NCBI GenBank assembly: GCA_024636955.1 | Contig: JAGXGB010000032.1 | Span: 1 to 50,183, forward strand | DNA length: 50,183 bases | Reading direction: 5' to 3' | Source of the DNA: Bacteroidales bacterium | GTDB taxonomy: Bacteria; Bacteroidota; Bacteroidia; Bacteroidales; Lentimicrobiaceae | In this document: in pieces, positions 1-9,576 of the stretch | Numbering within the stretch: the first letter of the stretch is position 1 | Layout of the letters: the number at the start of each line of letters is the position of its first letter | Made by a program: the position numbers and the translations under genes | Notes under the pieces: generated by a model | Seen by the model: only the letters and a program-made list of their open reading frames with translations | Databases searched by the model: none | What the model was told of the DNA's origin: nothing

Positions 1-1959
1 GTAAAGAACATTGCTATCACTTTCGGTGGAATTAACCTCGAAGACATTAAAGCCCCTGAATGTTTTGAGATTGAGGAAAGGTTGAAACGAGAAATCCAGA
101 TTCCGCTTATGCATGATGATCAGCATGGAACTGCCATAATCTGCTCAGCTGGTGTAATCAATGCGTTGGAAATAGCCGGTAAGAAGTTAGAGGAAGCTTC
201 CATTGTTATTAATGGAGCAGGTGCTGCAGCCATTGCTTGTGCTAATCTGATTATATCATTGGGCGCTAAGAGAAGCAATATAGTAATGCTTGACACTAAA
301 GGTGCGCTAAGGAGTGACCGTACTGACCTTAATAAATATAAAGCAGCTTTCATGACTACCAGGGATGTGACAACCCTGGCAGAAGCATTGGAAGGTGCTG
401 ATATTTTCCTGGGATTATCAAAAGCAAATTGTGTGACAAAGGAGATGCTGTGTTCAATGGCCAGAAATCCTATTGTATTTGCAATGGCTAACCCCGATCC
501 TGAAATAGCTTACGATGAAGCAATGTCAGCATGTGATGATATCATCATGGCTACCGGACGTTCTGATTATCCCAACCAGGTTAATAATGTACTTGGCTTC
601 CCATTCATTTTCCGTGGAGCGCTTGATGTTAGGGCTACCTGCATAAATGAGGAAATGAAGAAAGCAGCAGTTTATGCACTTGCCGGATTAGCAAAAGAGC
701 CGGTTCCTGAAACTGTTAGTAAAGCTTATAATGTTAGCAATCTGTCATTCGGAAGGGACTATATTATTCCCAAACCATTAGACTTGCGACTAATCACAAC
801 TGTTGCACCTGCTGTTGCAAAAGCCGCCATGGATAGTGGTGTAGCACGTAAGCCAATTGAAGATTGGGATCAGTATAGAATGGAGCTAAGTAAGCGTTTA
901 GGTTTGGATAATCAGCTTTTGCATAGCATAGTATTAAAAGCAAAAGAAAATCCGAAGAAGGTTGTTTACGCTGAAGGTAACAATATCAAAGTTCTCAGGG
1001 CAGCCAGTGAGGTACTGCGTGATGGTATTGCATTGCCTATTTTGTTGGGAGATGTTGAAGAAATTGAAGCTCTCATTGCCCAGAACCACCTTGATCTGCA
1101 CAAAGTTCCAATTTACGATCCTCGTTGCCATGGCTGTGAAGAAACACGGCAGTTATTCTCTGAACTTATCTGGAACAAAAGACAGCGTAAAGGTATTACC
1201 CTCGAAAAGGCATATGATCTTACTTTCAACCGTAACTATTACGGAGTTATGATGGTTGACACCGGTATGGCTGATGCTATGATATCAGGAGTAACCAGCC
1301 ATTATGGAGGAGTAATCAGTCCGGCGTTGAAACTGATAGGTCCAAAGCCTGAGCTAAAGCATATTTCGAGCATGTCAATAATCATGAGTAAGAGAGGCCC
1401 GCTGTTTTTTGCTGATACTACAGTTAATCTTGACCCTGATATAGACACACTTATAGAAACTACGCTGTTAACTGCTGCTGAAGTGCGGAAGTTTGGTGTT
1501 GAACCGGTAATAGCAATGGTGTCATACTCCAACTTTGGCTCTGTTAAATCTTCAGAAAGAACAAAGATTTTAACGAAGGTTAGGCAGGCTGTTTCTATTC
1601 TTCACAGAGTTTATCCTGATCTGATAGTTGATGGAGAGGTTCAAATGGACTTTGCCCTTAACAAAGAGATGCGTAGCAAGAGCTTCCCGTTTACACGCCT
1701 CGAAGGACTAGATGTAAATACTATTATCTTCCCTAACCTAACATCAGGCAACATAGCTTACAAAATTGTATCTGAGCTTGGTGGTGCCGAGGTAGTTGGT
1801 CCAATTTTGATGGGTATGAAAAAGCCAATCCATGTTGTACCAACTGACTGCTCTGTGCGTGAGATAGTTAACATGACAACCATCGCAGTGCTTGATGCTC
1901 AGGTAGATTCAAAGGTAGTTTATGCTGAACAAAGTCAGAAAGAAGGGCTGACTGTATAA
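1..1959 (+). CDS. maeB: NADP-dependent malic enzyme fused to phosphotransacetylase domain (5' truncated)
   Basis: The frame is open from the first base of the window, so the start lies outside; 652 codons remain of a family that is usually about 760 residues. The visible N-terminal part carries malic enzyme signatures (FGGINLEDI, then the HDDQHGTA metal/substrate region) and a Rossmann-like NGAGAAAIACA segment, as expected for oxidative decarboxylation of malate to pyruvate. From about residue 320 of the visible part a phosphate acetyl/butyryltransferase domain follows (VVYAEGNNIKVLRAA, later GPILMGMKKPIHVVP). In characterised MaeB proteins this C-terminal domain is mainly regulatory, binding acetyl-CoA, rather than catalytic; I infer the same here. 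It converges with pepT; the 43-bp gap has no clear terminator. A near-copy of the last codons and stop lies 33 bp downstream. Confidence 0.95.
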   Translation, partial: VKNIAITFGGINLEDIKAPECFEIEERLKREIQIPLMHDDQHGTAIICSAGVINALEIAGKKLEEASIVINGAGAAAIACANLIISLGAKRSNIVMLDTKGALRSDRTDLNKYKAAFMTTRDVTTLAEALEGADIFLGLSKANCVTKEMLCSMARNPIVFAMANPDPEIAYDEAMSACDDIIMATGRSDYPNQVNNVLGFPFIFRGALDVRATCINEEMKKAAVYALAGLAKEPVPETVSKAYNVSNLSFGRDYIIPKPLDLRLITTVAPAVAKAAMDSGVARKPIEDWDQYRMELSKRLGLDNQLLHSIVLKAKENPKKVVYAEGNNIKVLRAASEVLRDGIALPILLGDVEEIEALIAQNHLDLHKVPIYDPRCHGCEETRQLFSELIWNKRQRKGITLEKAYDLTFNRNYYGVMMVDTGMADAMISGVTSHYGGVISPALKLIGPKPELKHISSMSIIMSKRGPLFFADTTVNLDPDIDTLIETTLLTAAEVRKFGVEPVIAMVSYSNFGSVKSSERTKILTKVRQAVSILHRVYPDLIVDGEVQMDFALNKEMRSKSFPFTRLEGLDVNTIIFPNLTSGNIAYKIVSELGGAEVVGPILMGMKKPIHVVPTDCSVREIVNMTTIAVLDAQVDSKVVYAEQSQKEGLTV

Positions 1960-1992
1960 TTATAACATCCTTACAAAAGGGTGACTGTATAA
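1943..1992. repeat. 33-bp direct repeat spanning the maeB stop codon
   Basis: The 17 bases at 1943-1959, which contain the maeB stop codon, recur with one base deleted at 1977-1992. The shared core TGACTGTATAA starts at 1949 and again at 1982, a period of exactly 33 bp. The second copy is non-coding and looks like a small duplication of the gene's 3' end. Confidence 0.6.
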
Positions 1993-2002
1993 GTTGATAT
2001 CT

Positions 2003-3244
2003 CTAAGCTTCACTTTCGGCTTGTCCGTTTAGTTCGATGATTTTCAATATTACCAATGTAGCTTTCTCCATTGACTCAAGAGGCACGAACTCATACTTGC
2101 CATGGAAATTATGTCCACCTGCAAAAATGTTTGGACACGGAAGTCCCATGTAACTTAAACGTGAACCATCCGTGCCACCTCTGATGGGTTTAATTTTTGG
2201 CTCGATATGAAGTTCTTCCATTGCTCGCTGTGCAGTATTAACAATGTGGCAAACCGGTTCAATCTTCTCACGCATGTTGTAATACTGATCTTTCAAATCA
2301 AGTGTAAAGGCACCTTCTCCATATCGGTTGTTCATAAAGTTGACGCAGTCAAGCATTACTTGTTTTCTCTGTTCGAATATTTCTTTATTATGGTCGCGGA
2401 TGATATACTGAATGATTGATTTTTCAACAGAACCTTCCATCTTAACGAGGTGATAAAATCCCTCATAGTCTTGCGTATGTTCGGGTCTATCAAATACAGG
2501 TAGTAATGCATTCAGTTCCATGGCCATAAGGAGTGCATTCTGCATTTTTCCTTTTGCATAACCGGGGTGTATGTTCTTACCCTGTATACTGATCTTGGCA
2601 CCTGCTGCATTGAAGTTTTCATACTCCAGCTCGCCAATTTCACCGCCATCCATAGTATATGCCCAGTCGGCGCCAAACTTTTTCACATCAAAAAAGTCGA
2701 CTCCCCTGCCTATTTCCTCATCGGGTGTGAAGCCAATCTTTACTGGTCCATGTTTAATTTCAGGGTGTTTGGTTAGATACTGAACAGCAGTCATTATTTC
2801 AGTAACACCAGCTTTGTCATCTGCTCCAAGTAAAGTTGTCCCATCAGTTACTATCAGTGTTTGCCCGGCATATTGCTTCATTTCAGGGAAATCATTCGGA
2901 GAGAGTATTAGTTTTAGCTCCTCATTCAGTGTAATATCACCGCCGTCATAATTCTCCACCAACCGGGGTTTTATATTAACACCTGGCATATCGGGGCTTG
3001 TATCCACATGTGCCACAAATGCAATCACCGGACCGTCTTTGCCGTTGTTAGCAGGAAGAGTTGCCATTACATATCCGTTCTCATCCATCGTAGCATCAGA
3101 AAGCCCCATAGCCAGCAATTCATCACGGAGCATCTCAAGCATAACCAGTTGTTTTGCTGTGCTTGGGCATGTTTCTGAGCTCTCATCACTCTGGGTATCA
3201 AGGCTTACATACCTTAAGAATCGATTTTTGATTTCTTCTTTCAT
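2003..3244 (-). CDS. pepT: Peptidase T (tripeptide aminopeptidase, M20B)
   Basis: This 413-residue protein matches the usual length of PepT, a cytoplasmic dizinc enzyme that removes the N-terminal residue of tripeptides. The M20 metal-binding pattern is complete: H79 and D81 in HVDTSPD, D142 in GADDKAG, the E176-E177 pair in [10 protein letters not shown]199 in the MDGG segment, and a late histidine in AGGHNFHG. The GGTDGSRLS segment belongs to the dimerisation/active-site lid. The ATG at 3244 is the natural start. The gene stands alone between maeB (convergent) and the OPT operon (same strand, 219 bp upstream). With the OPT transporter upstream it fits import and breakdown of small peptides, which is an inference from context. 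Confidence 0.95.
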   Translation of the reverse strand: MKEEIKNRFLRYVSLDTQSDESSETCPSTAKQLVMLEMLRDELLAMGLSDATMDENGYVMATLPANNGKDGPVIAFVAHVDTSPDMPGVNIKPRLVENYDGGDITLNEELKLILSPNDFPEMKQYAGQTLIVTDGTTLLGADDKAGVTEIMTAVQYLTKHPEIKHGPVKIGFTPDEEIGRGVDFFDVKKFGADWAYTMDGGEIGELEYENFNAAGAKISIQGKNIHPGYAKGKMQNALLMAMELNALLPVFDRPEHTQDYEGFYHLVKMEGSVEKSIIQYIIRDHNKEIFEQRKQVMLDCVNFMNNRYGEGAFTLDLKDQYYNMREKIEPVCHIVNTAQRAMEELHIEPKIKPIRGGTDGSRLSYMGLPCPNIFAGGHNFHGKYEFVPLESMEKATLVILKIIELNGQAESEA

Positions 3245-3331
3245 GTTTTATGTTTTATTTATGCTTTGATCTCACTTCATTATTGCCTGAACCACAGTTC
3301 TATTCTTTAGTAGTGCTTCTACAGCCCTCTA

Positions 3332-3497
3332 TCACTTTCATTTAGGCCCTTTAACAGATTCCTACAAACCCCATATCAATTTTCCTTAAATCCTCTTTCA
3401 CTTTTTTTCAAGCCCTCTGGCAGAATTACTCAAACCCTATATCAATTTCCCTTATATCCTCATTCACTTTTCCTTAAGCCCTCTCCAATACCTTGAT
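3332..3497. repeat. 66-bp degenerate tandem repeat at the 3' end of the DUF3784 gene
   Basis: A segment that on the minus strand reads Arg-Gly-Leu-Lys-x-Lys-stop occurs at 3464-3484 (the real gene end), 3398-3418 and, more degraded, 3332-3352, each step exactly 66 bp. The non-coding part after the stop also repeats: AAACCCCATATCAAT at 3366 matches AAACCCTATATCAAT at 3432. The end of the gene plus its 3' flank therefore appears to have been tandemly duplicated twice and then diverged. This fills the gap between the DUF3784 gene and pepT. Confidence 0.75.
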
Positions 3498-3793
3498 GAA
3501 TATACGCCCATGTAAACGTATGCCAATACTATAAGTATCATTAAAATAAACAGTGTTGCCAATTTGTCAATGATTAAACTACTGATGATTCCAATACTAA
3601 ACATAGAAACACCTAAGAGAAGATGAAATCTTTTAAAGAATCTAAGAAAGCCCACAAGGTTTACTTTTTCTTTGTCCTCTTTTGATAAGTTCCAATATCC
3701 AGCGAGGTAATACTTAGCGTTTTTATCATTGAGGATATAACCACAACCTATAATCAGTGAGCTGGAAACGATGAGTGTTATAAATCCTACCAT
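3464..3793 (-). CDS. DUF3784-like small membrane protein
   Basis: This 109-residue protein has three likely membrane helices, at about residues 3-20, 55-75 and 80-100. Between the first two lies a soluble loop with an AGYWNLSKEDKEKVN motif, which resembles the SGYNTMSKEEKE motif of the DUF3784 family of unknown function. The ATG at 3793 is preferred over a TTG one codon earlier. It begins 5 bp after the stop of the OPT transporter gene and is probably cotranscribed with it. Its last codons lie inside a 66-bp repeat unit. Function unknown. Confidence 0.7.
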   Translation of the reverse strand: MVGFITLIVSSSLIIGCGYILNDKNAKYYLAGYWNLSKEDKEKVNLVGFLRFFKRFHLLLGVSMFSIGIISSLIIDKLATLFILMILIVLAYVYMGVYSSRYWRGLKEK

Positions 3794-3798
3794 CAAAT

Positions 3799-5778
3799 CT
3801 AAGCCTCCTTTTTAGCTCTTAAAATCTCCCAGATCATATAGCCGCAAAGTATCATAAACATGCCGAGTGCAAGTATTTCAGCAGAATGGCTTGAGAACCA
3901 GGTTTGATCAACGTAGTTTATATTCCCAAATCGCAGCATTGCACTTATAACACCCATCAAAGCTCCACCTGCAATAAATCCTGATGCAATAAGAGTTCCG
4001 CGTTCACGACGTGCATTATTGAGTGCAACATCTTTTGACCGGGTGCTTACATACCAGGCAATTATACCTCCAACGAGTAGTGGAGTATTAAGTTCAAGTG
4101 GTATAAACATTCCCAAAGAGAATGCCAGTGCAGGTACACCAATCATGGTAAGTATAAGCGCCAGGAAAGCACCACCGGAATACAGCAACCAGGGAGCTGC
4201 TTTACCTGACATCATTGGCTCTATTACTGCGGCCATTGCATTAGCCTGAGGGGCAACAAGTGCATCAGGTCCTGTAAAGCCATAAGTTTTATTCAGAATC
4301 ATAATGACTCCGCCCACTGTGGCTGCTGACACAAGAGTTCCGAGGAATTTCCATGTTTGTTGTTTATATGGAGAAGTGCCCAGCCAGTAACCTATCTTAA
4401 GGTCGGTGATAAAACCTCCTGCCATTGACAATGCAGTACAGACAACACCGCCAATGATAAGAGCAGCTACCATTCCGGCGGTACCCGACAAGCCGGCTGC
4501 TACCATAACAAGCGAGGTTATGATCAGAGTCATAAGTGTCATACCTGAAACAGGGTTAGTACCCACAATTGCAATAGCATTGGCAGCAACTGTTGTAAAT
4601 AAGAAAGCAATAATCATCACGATGCCTAGTGCAATAAGCGCTTGAGTTAAATTGCCTATAACGCCAAACATAAAGAAAATGAAGATAACAATAGCAGTTG
4701 CAAGTATCCCAAAAAGGATGATTTTCATGGGAATGTCACGTTGTGTTCTCTTGGTTTCCTTATCAACAGTATGCTTACCTGATATTTCGCGTATTGCGAG
4801 GCCAAAAGCATCTCTTATGATCTTACTTGACCGGATAATACCAATTACACCCGCCATAGCAATACCACCAATACCTACTTGCCTGATGTAATTTCTGAAG
4901 ATTTCTTCAGGCGACATTTGCGAAAGAAGGTTAGTTACGTTAGCTCCAACGGCAATAGTTTGCCCTTCAGCAAAATGCGAAACAATTGGTATAAGTACAA
5001 ACCAGCTAACAAATGATCCGGCACAAATAATGGCTGCATACTTTAATCCTATGATGTAGCCAAGTCCCATTACTGCTGCGCCAACGTTCATTTTGAAGAC
5101 TATCTTGTATTTATCTGCCAGTATTTGACCGGTTTCCATTACCCGGGTAGTAAAGACTTCACTCCACCATCCGAAGGTTGCAATGATAAAATCGTATATA
5201 CCCCCTATTAAACCTGCTACAAGCAACAGTCTGGCTTGATTGCCACCTTTTTCGCCTGATACGAGCACTTCAGTTGTTGCAGTAGCTTCGGGAAAAGGAT
5301 ATTTACCATGCATATCAGCAACAAAATATTTGCGAAAAGGAATAAGGAAGAGAATGCCAAGAAATCCTCCAAGAAGAGAAGACAGGAATACCTGGTAAAA
5401 GTGTGCTTCAAGGTTTAGGATATAAAGAGCAGGAAGTGTGAATATTGCACCTGCAACAATAACCCCTGAACTTGCACCAATTGACTGGATAATTACATTC
5501 TCTCCTAGTGCATTTTTACGCTTAGTAGCCGATGATAAGCCTACTGCTATGATCGCGATGGGAATAGCAGCTTCAAATACTTGTCCGATTTTTAACCCCA
5601 GATAAGCAGCTGCAGCAGAAAATATTACTGCCATTAAAAGACCCAGCAGCACTGATCGGAGATTAACTTCAGGTGGTGCCTTATGCGCCGGCATTATGGG
5701 TTGATATTCTTCACCCGGCTTAAGTTCAGTGTAGGCATTTTCGGGAAGCCCTTTAATTTCAGGTTTATGGTCTGACAT
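3799..5778 (-). CDS. OPT family oligopeptide transporter
   Basis: A 659-residue polytopic inner-membrane protein with about 14-16 hydrophobic segments. The early GLLMAVIFSAAAAYLGLKIG segment and the internal pattern of glycine-rich helices are typical of the bacterial OPT family (oligopeptide, or in some members metal-chelate, uptake driven by proton symport). The charged N-terminus ends in a PxNLRS-type entry into helix 1. A TTG eight codons upstream is possible, but the ATG at 5778 gives the usual MSDHKPE start. A TAAATTTG box (minus strand, 5800-5807) lies just upstream as a possible -7 element without a clear -33. The substrate cannot be told from sequence; the nearby pepT favours peptides. 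Confidence 0.9.
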   Translation of the reverse strand: MSDHKPEIKGLPENAYTELKPGEEYQPIMPAHKAPPEVNLRSVLLGLLMAVIFSAAAAYLGLKIGQVFEAAIPIAIIAVGLSSATKRKNALGENVIIQSIGASSGVIVAGAIFTLPALYILNLEAHFYQVFLSSLLGGFLGILFLIPFRKYFVADMHGKYPFPEATATTEVLVSGEKGGNQARLLLVAGLIGGIYDFIIATFGWWSEVFTTRVMETGQILADKYKIVFKMNVGAAVMGLGYIIGLKYAAIICAGSFVSWFVLIPIVSHFAEGQTIAVGANVTNLLSQMSPEEIFRNYIRQVGIGGIAMAGVIGIIRSSKIIRDAFGLAIREISGKHTVDKETKRTQRDIPMKIILFGILATAIVIFIFFMFGVIGNLTQALIALGIVMIIAFLFTTVAANAIAIVGTNPVSGMTLMTLIITSLVMVAAGLSGTAGMVAALIIGGVVCTALSMAGGFITDLKIGYWLGTSPYKQQTWKFLGTLVSAATVGGVIMILNKTYGFTGPDALVAPQANAMAAVIEPMMSGKAAPWLLYSGGAFLALILTMIGVPALAFSLGMFIPLELNTPLLVGGIIAWYVSTRSKDVALNNARRERGTLIASGFIAGGALMGVISAMLRFGNINYVDQTWFSSHSAEILALGMFMILCGYMIWEILRAKKEA

Positions 5779-5917
5779 AAATGCAAGATTAGATTTACGC
5801 AAATTTAAAAAAAAGTGACAATGAAATGGTTTTCTTTGTCATGAATTGTTTTGTTTTTATGGAAAGTTATGTTTTTAATACTCAGTAATCATTAATACAA
5901 TATTCTGGATGATATTC

Positions 5918-5949
5918 TTGTTTTTTAGCAAAATAATTCAATAACTTTG
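5918..5949 (+). promoter_or_regulatory. Candidate Bacteroidota promoter for the T9SS type B protein
   Basis: TAACTTTG at 5942-5949 matches the TAnnTTTG -7 consensus of this phylum, with TTG at 5918-5920 as a partial -33 element 21 bp upstream. It would give a leader of roughly 45 nt before the ATG at 6001. Confidence 0.4.
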
Positions 5950-6000
5950 GAACTTGCTACAACTACATGAATATTTTTTTTCTATTGAGTCACTAAATTG

Positions 6001-9000
6001 ATGAAAACACACCTCTTAATCCTTGGATTTATTTTCTTAACATCCAATTGCTTTTCACAGAAGGAAGCTTATAACTGGTACTTCGGAAATAAGGCTGCTA
6101 TGCGGTTTCATACTGGCAGTCCGGCACCTTTTGGTGGTAGTCAAATGTTTACGCGTAAAGGAAGTATCTCGATGTCTACTAAATCAGGCAGTCCATTATT
6201 TTATAGCAATGGTGAAACTGTATGCAATGTAGGTCATCAACCTATGTCAAACGGAAGTGGATTACATGGCACTGGCTTATCAAGTCAACCGGGTATTTCA
6301 TTTGAAGTTCCTAATAATCCGGGTAAATATTATTTGATTACTACTGGCAATTTGAACAATCCCGGTTGCTATTATTCAATTATTGACATGAGTCTTAATG
6401 CCGGGTTGGGTGATGTGGTGGCAGATAAGAAGAATATCTTCATACCGGGTACTGAAATGGCGGAAGGTGTTGTAATGGCAATTAAACATGCTAACCATCG
6501 TGACTATTGGGTAGTATTCCGATCGTTAACAACCCCTAACATGCTATTGTCATATCTGGTAACCGAAGAAGGCATAAGCAGCACTCCAAACATGACTCAA
6601 ACGCTTAAGTCACATGCACCTGGTGTTGAGTACAGCTTATCGAAGTTTTCACCTGATGGCAGATTCTATTGCTACTCAACTGCTGACTGGTATCAAGAAG
6701 AGCCCAGAATATTTGAACTCTATACATTTAATGATGCTACCGGTTTTCTTACTCCATTGTTCACCTTCATTGGAATAGGTGATGATATGGAGCACAGAGG
6801 CAATGGTATGGAGTTCTCTGCTGACGGTGCTTTTCTTTATTTGTCACTCATTGGTATTGAACCAGGAGAGCCCCCAACAGTCCGGCAGGCAATTGTACAG
6901 TATAAAATGCACCGGATTGGAAGTCAGGATGCTTTTGAAAATGGCAGAGCGATAGTATATAACGAAGATATTATAGATGGTTATTGTTATTTGCAGCTAG
7001 GACCCGATGGAAGAATATATGTGGCCCAAAATGCCGGCAAAAATAAACAGTACTTGTCGAGAATCATGTTCCCGTATAAGGAAGGAACCGAATGCTTATT
7101 TCAACAGGATGTTGTATACCTGGCTCCAAGAGAAAGCGATTTTGGATTACCGGTATTTATGCCTTCCTATTTAACCAGATTTGAATGGACAGGGAACTGC
7201 TTTCCTGATACAACAAGGTTTTTTGCCAATTTTTTGCCAAACGTAAATACGATAATCTGGGATTTTGATGATCCTGATAGCGGTCAGAATTCTGCTTCAG
7301 GTCAAAATCCTGTACATGTTTTCTCAAAACCTGGAACTTTCAATGTTACCGCCACTGCTCACCATAATGGAGAGGAAATTGAAGTGTATTCAAGGAAAGT
7401 AACAATTGTTCCATTCCCATCCTTTAGTCTCGGAGATGATAGATCTGTTTGCACCGGCATTGAGGTTGAATTAACACCAGGTTTAGTTCAAGGTATATAC
7501 ACATGGAGCACTGGTGATACTACCACATCCATTATAGTTCCAACCCCTGGTGATTACTGGTGCAGTATTGAAAACAGATACGGCTGTGTTACTACTGATA
7601 CAATTCACCTTGCAAATTTTGCTATTCCTACTATTGATGCATCTAACGTTTATATCCTAAAAACAACCTGTACTGGAACAACAGGTGAAATTAGCGGATT
7701 AGTTGTAAATGGTGATCCACCTATTCAATATGAATGGAAAGATGAAAGCGGTGGTATTGTTTGTACAACACTGGATGCAGAAGATCTTGGTGAAGGGAAG
7801 TATTCACTTTCAGTTCAGTATGGCGATGGTTGTGCTGTTTTCATGGGTGAATATGATGTAGAAACAGTAGGTAATAACCTGATACAAAATGCCACAAGCA
7901 CACCGGCATACTGCGGATTCCCTACAGGCACAATTAATATTACCGCTATTAATGGTTTTTCCGACAAGTTGCAATATTTAATTAACGGCTCTCCGTGGCA
8001 GGCTTCCGGATCATTCCAGGATCTGAGTGCTGGTGACTATGTTGTAAGAGCACGGGTAATTGAAAACCAAACCTGCATTGGTGACTTCATTGATAACCCT
8101 CTTAATGTGCCGGCATTTGACAAGCCTGTCATTGATTCGGTGACTTCCCAGCCGGCCCTCGACAACAATGCTGATGGATCAATAACAATATATGCTGCCG
8201 GAGTGGGTTTTAGCTATACTTTAAATGGTGGTCAACCACAAACATCACCATTTTTTGATAACCTTCTTGCGGGAACGTATACATATACTGTTACTGACCC
8301 CAATGGTTGTACTTTCGATTCTACTGCCACTGTTTTGCAGATTACTTCAATTTACCTCAATGCTTTGGCTGGTAAAGATGCTGTTTGCAATGGCGATATT
8401 GCCAGCGTACCGGTAAAACTCCACAATTTCACAGGTATTAATGCTTTCAGATTGGTCATTGATTATAATCCGGCAGGCATTCAATGTCAACCGAATTATA
8501 TTAACCCGCATCCCTCTCTGGCATCTGCCCTTCAGTTTGATGCAAGTGTTTCGGGTCAAATTATTATCTCCTGGAATGCTCCATCATCTCTTACAATCAA
8601 TGATACCATAAAACTGCTTGAGCTGGTCTTTAATACCAGTCAACCCGGTGTTGTTCCGGTTGTTTGGGATGAGGCAGTTAGTGAATCGTGGTTTACCTCT
8701 GATCCTTTGTTGCGCATTGTACCTGATTATACCCTCGGACAAGTGGAGGTTTATAACTTACCGGCAATCACGCTTTCAGATGCATCAGTATGTGATGGCT
8801 CACCCAAAACCATTAATGCTTCTGTGAGTCCTCCGGGGTCTTATGATTTTAAATGGAAACTTCCTGATGGTACATTTATAACAACCCCACAATTAGATAT
8901 TTCCAGCGTAACATCATCAACAGCCGGGCAATATGAATTGGTTGTTACTGATGTTTCAGGATGCGCTGATCAGGCAAGTATGAGCCTGTCAGTTCTTCCT

Positions 9001-9495
9001 TTACCAACCGACCCTTTCCCTCAAGATACCATTCTTTTTTTAAATGAGTCTCTGCTAAGTGTGGAGACAGAATATCAAAGTTATCAATGGAACACAGGCG
9101 AAACCACTCCTTCTGTGATAGTAAAAGAGGATGGGGAATACAGTGTGATCCTCACTGATGAATTTAACTGTTCAAAGTCTTATTCAGTTGTGCTTGTTGA
9201 AGATTATGAGCGGTCACTTGAATTCTACATGCCCGATGCTTTTACTCCTAACGGTGATAACCTGAATGAGACATTTCGCCCGGTTACAGGATATGATCAA
9301 TTGACCAAGTTCAGTTTGACTATTTTTAGTAGGGGAGGGCAGTTGCTATTCCATACCAATGATGCGCAAGTTGGATGGGATGGACATGTTAATGGGTTGG
9401 AAGCTACTACCGGTATTTATATTTATGAAGCTGTGTATAGCAACGATCAAAATTTAAATGTTAGGCTAAAGGGTAAAGTAACGTTGCTGCGATAA
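6001..9495 (+). CDS. Large secreted protein with PKD, SprB-like repeats, cohesin-like domain and T9SS type B sorting domain
   Basis: A 1164-residue exported protein. A signal peptide (MKTHLLILGFIFLTSNCFSQ) precedes about 370 residues with a repeated beta-blade character and SxDGRFYxYSTAD-like strands, probably a propeller. A PKD-type domain follows near 396-465 (WDFDDPDSG, then VHVFSKPGTFNVTATA). Two segments near 620-775 end in AGxYxxxxxD/xxNGC motifs like SprB repeats. Residues about 780-920 resemble a cohesin-type beta sandwich, then an Ig-like piece. The last ~90 residues (FYMPDAFTPNGDNLNETF to the terminal KVTLLR) are a gliding-motility-type (type B) C-terminal domain, which directs T9SS export and surface retention. 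A TTG directly before the ATG was not chosen as start. Ligand unknown; adhesion or scaffolding is an inference. Confidence 0.88.
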   Translation: MKTHLLILGFIFLTSNCFSQKEAYNWYFGNKAAMRFHTGSPAPFGGSQMFTRKGSISMSTKSGSPLFYSNGETVCNVGHQPMSNGSGLHGTGLSSQPGISFEVPNNPGKYYLITTGNLNNPGCYYSIIDMSLNAGLGDVVADKKNIFIPGTEMAEGVVMAIKHANHRDYWVVFRSLTTPNMLLSYLVTEEGISSTPNMTQTLKSHAPGVEYSLSKFSPDGRFYCYSTADWYQEEPRIFELYTFNDATGFLTPLFTFIGIGDDMEHRGNGMEFSADGAFLYLSLIGIEPGEPPTVRQAIVQYKMHRIGSQDAFENGRAIVYNEDIIDGYCYLQLGPDGRIYVAQNAGKNKQYLSRIMFPYKEGTECLFQQDVVYLAPRESDFGLPVFMPSYLTRFEWTGNCFPDTTRFFANFLPNVNTIIWDFDDPDSGQNSASGQNPVHVFSKPGTFNVTATAHHNGEEIEVYSRKVTIVPFPSFSLGDDRSVCTGIEVELTPGLVQGIYTWSTGDTTTSIIVPTPGDYWCSIENRYGCVTTDTIHLANFAIPTIDASNVYILKTTCTGTTGEISGLVVNGDPPIQYEWKDESGGIVCTTLDAEDLGEGKYSLSVQYGDGCAVFMGEYDVETVGNNLIQNATSTPAYCGFPTGTINITAINGFSDKLQYLINGSPWQASGSFQDLSAGDYVVRARVIENQTCIGDFIDNPLNVPAFDKPVIDSVTSQPALDNNADGSITIYAAGVGFSYTLNGGQPQTSPFFDNLLAGTYTYTVTDPNGCTFDSTATVLQITSIYLNALAGKDAVCNGDIASVPVKLHNFTGINAFRLVIDYNPAGIQCQPNYINPHPSLASALQFDASVSGQIIISWNAPSSLTINDTIKLLELVFNTSQPGVVPVVWDEAVSESWFTSDPLLRIVPDYTLGQVEVYNLPAITLSDASVCDGSPKTINASVSPPGSYDFKWKLPDGTFITTPQLDISSVTSSTAGQYELVVTDVSGCADQASMSLSVLPLPTDPFPQDTILFLNESLLSVETEYQSYQWNTGETTPSVIVKEDGEYSVILTDEFNCSKSYSVVLVEDYERSLEFYMPDAFTPNGDNLNETFRPVTGYDQLTKFSLTIFSRGGQLLFHTNDAQVGWDGHVNGLEATTGIYIYEAVYSNDQNLNVRLKGKVTLLR

Positions 9496-9500
9496 AATTA

Positions 9501-9539
9501 CGATAGGCCTGAAAGCTATGCTTTTAGGCCCTATCGTTT
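9501..9539 (+). terminator. Rho-independent-like terminator after the type B protein gene
   Basis: Starting 5 bp after the stop codon, a hairpin pairs CGATAGG-CCTGAAAG with CTTTTAGGCCCTATCG around a short loop, followed by TTT. One bulged base and one G-U pair are visible. It lies between convergent genes and may act in both directions. Confidence 0.7.
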
Positions 9540-9576
9540 CAACACATCAAATTGACAATAGCTAAGCTGATACTGT

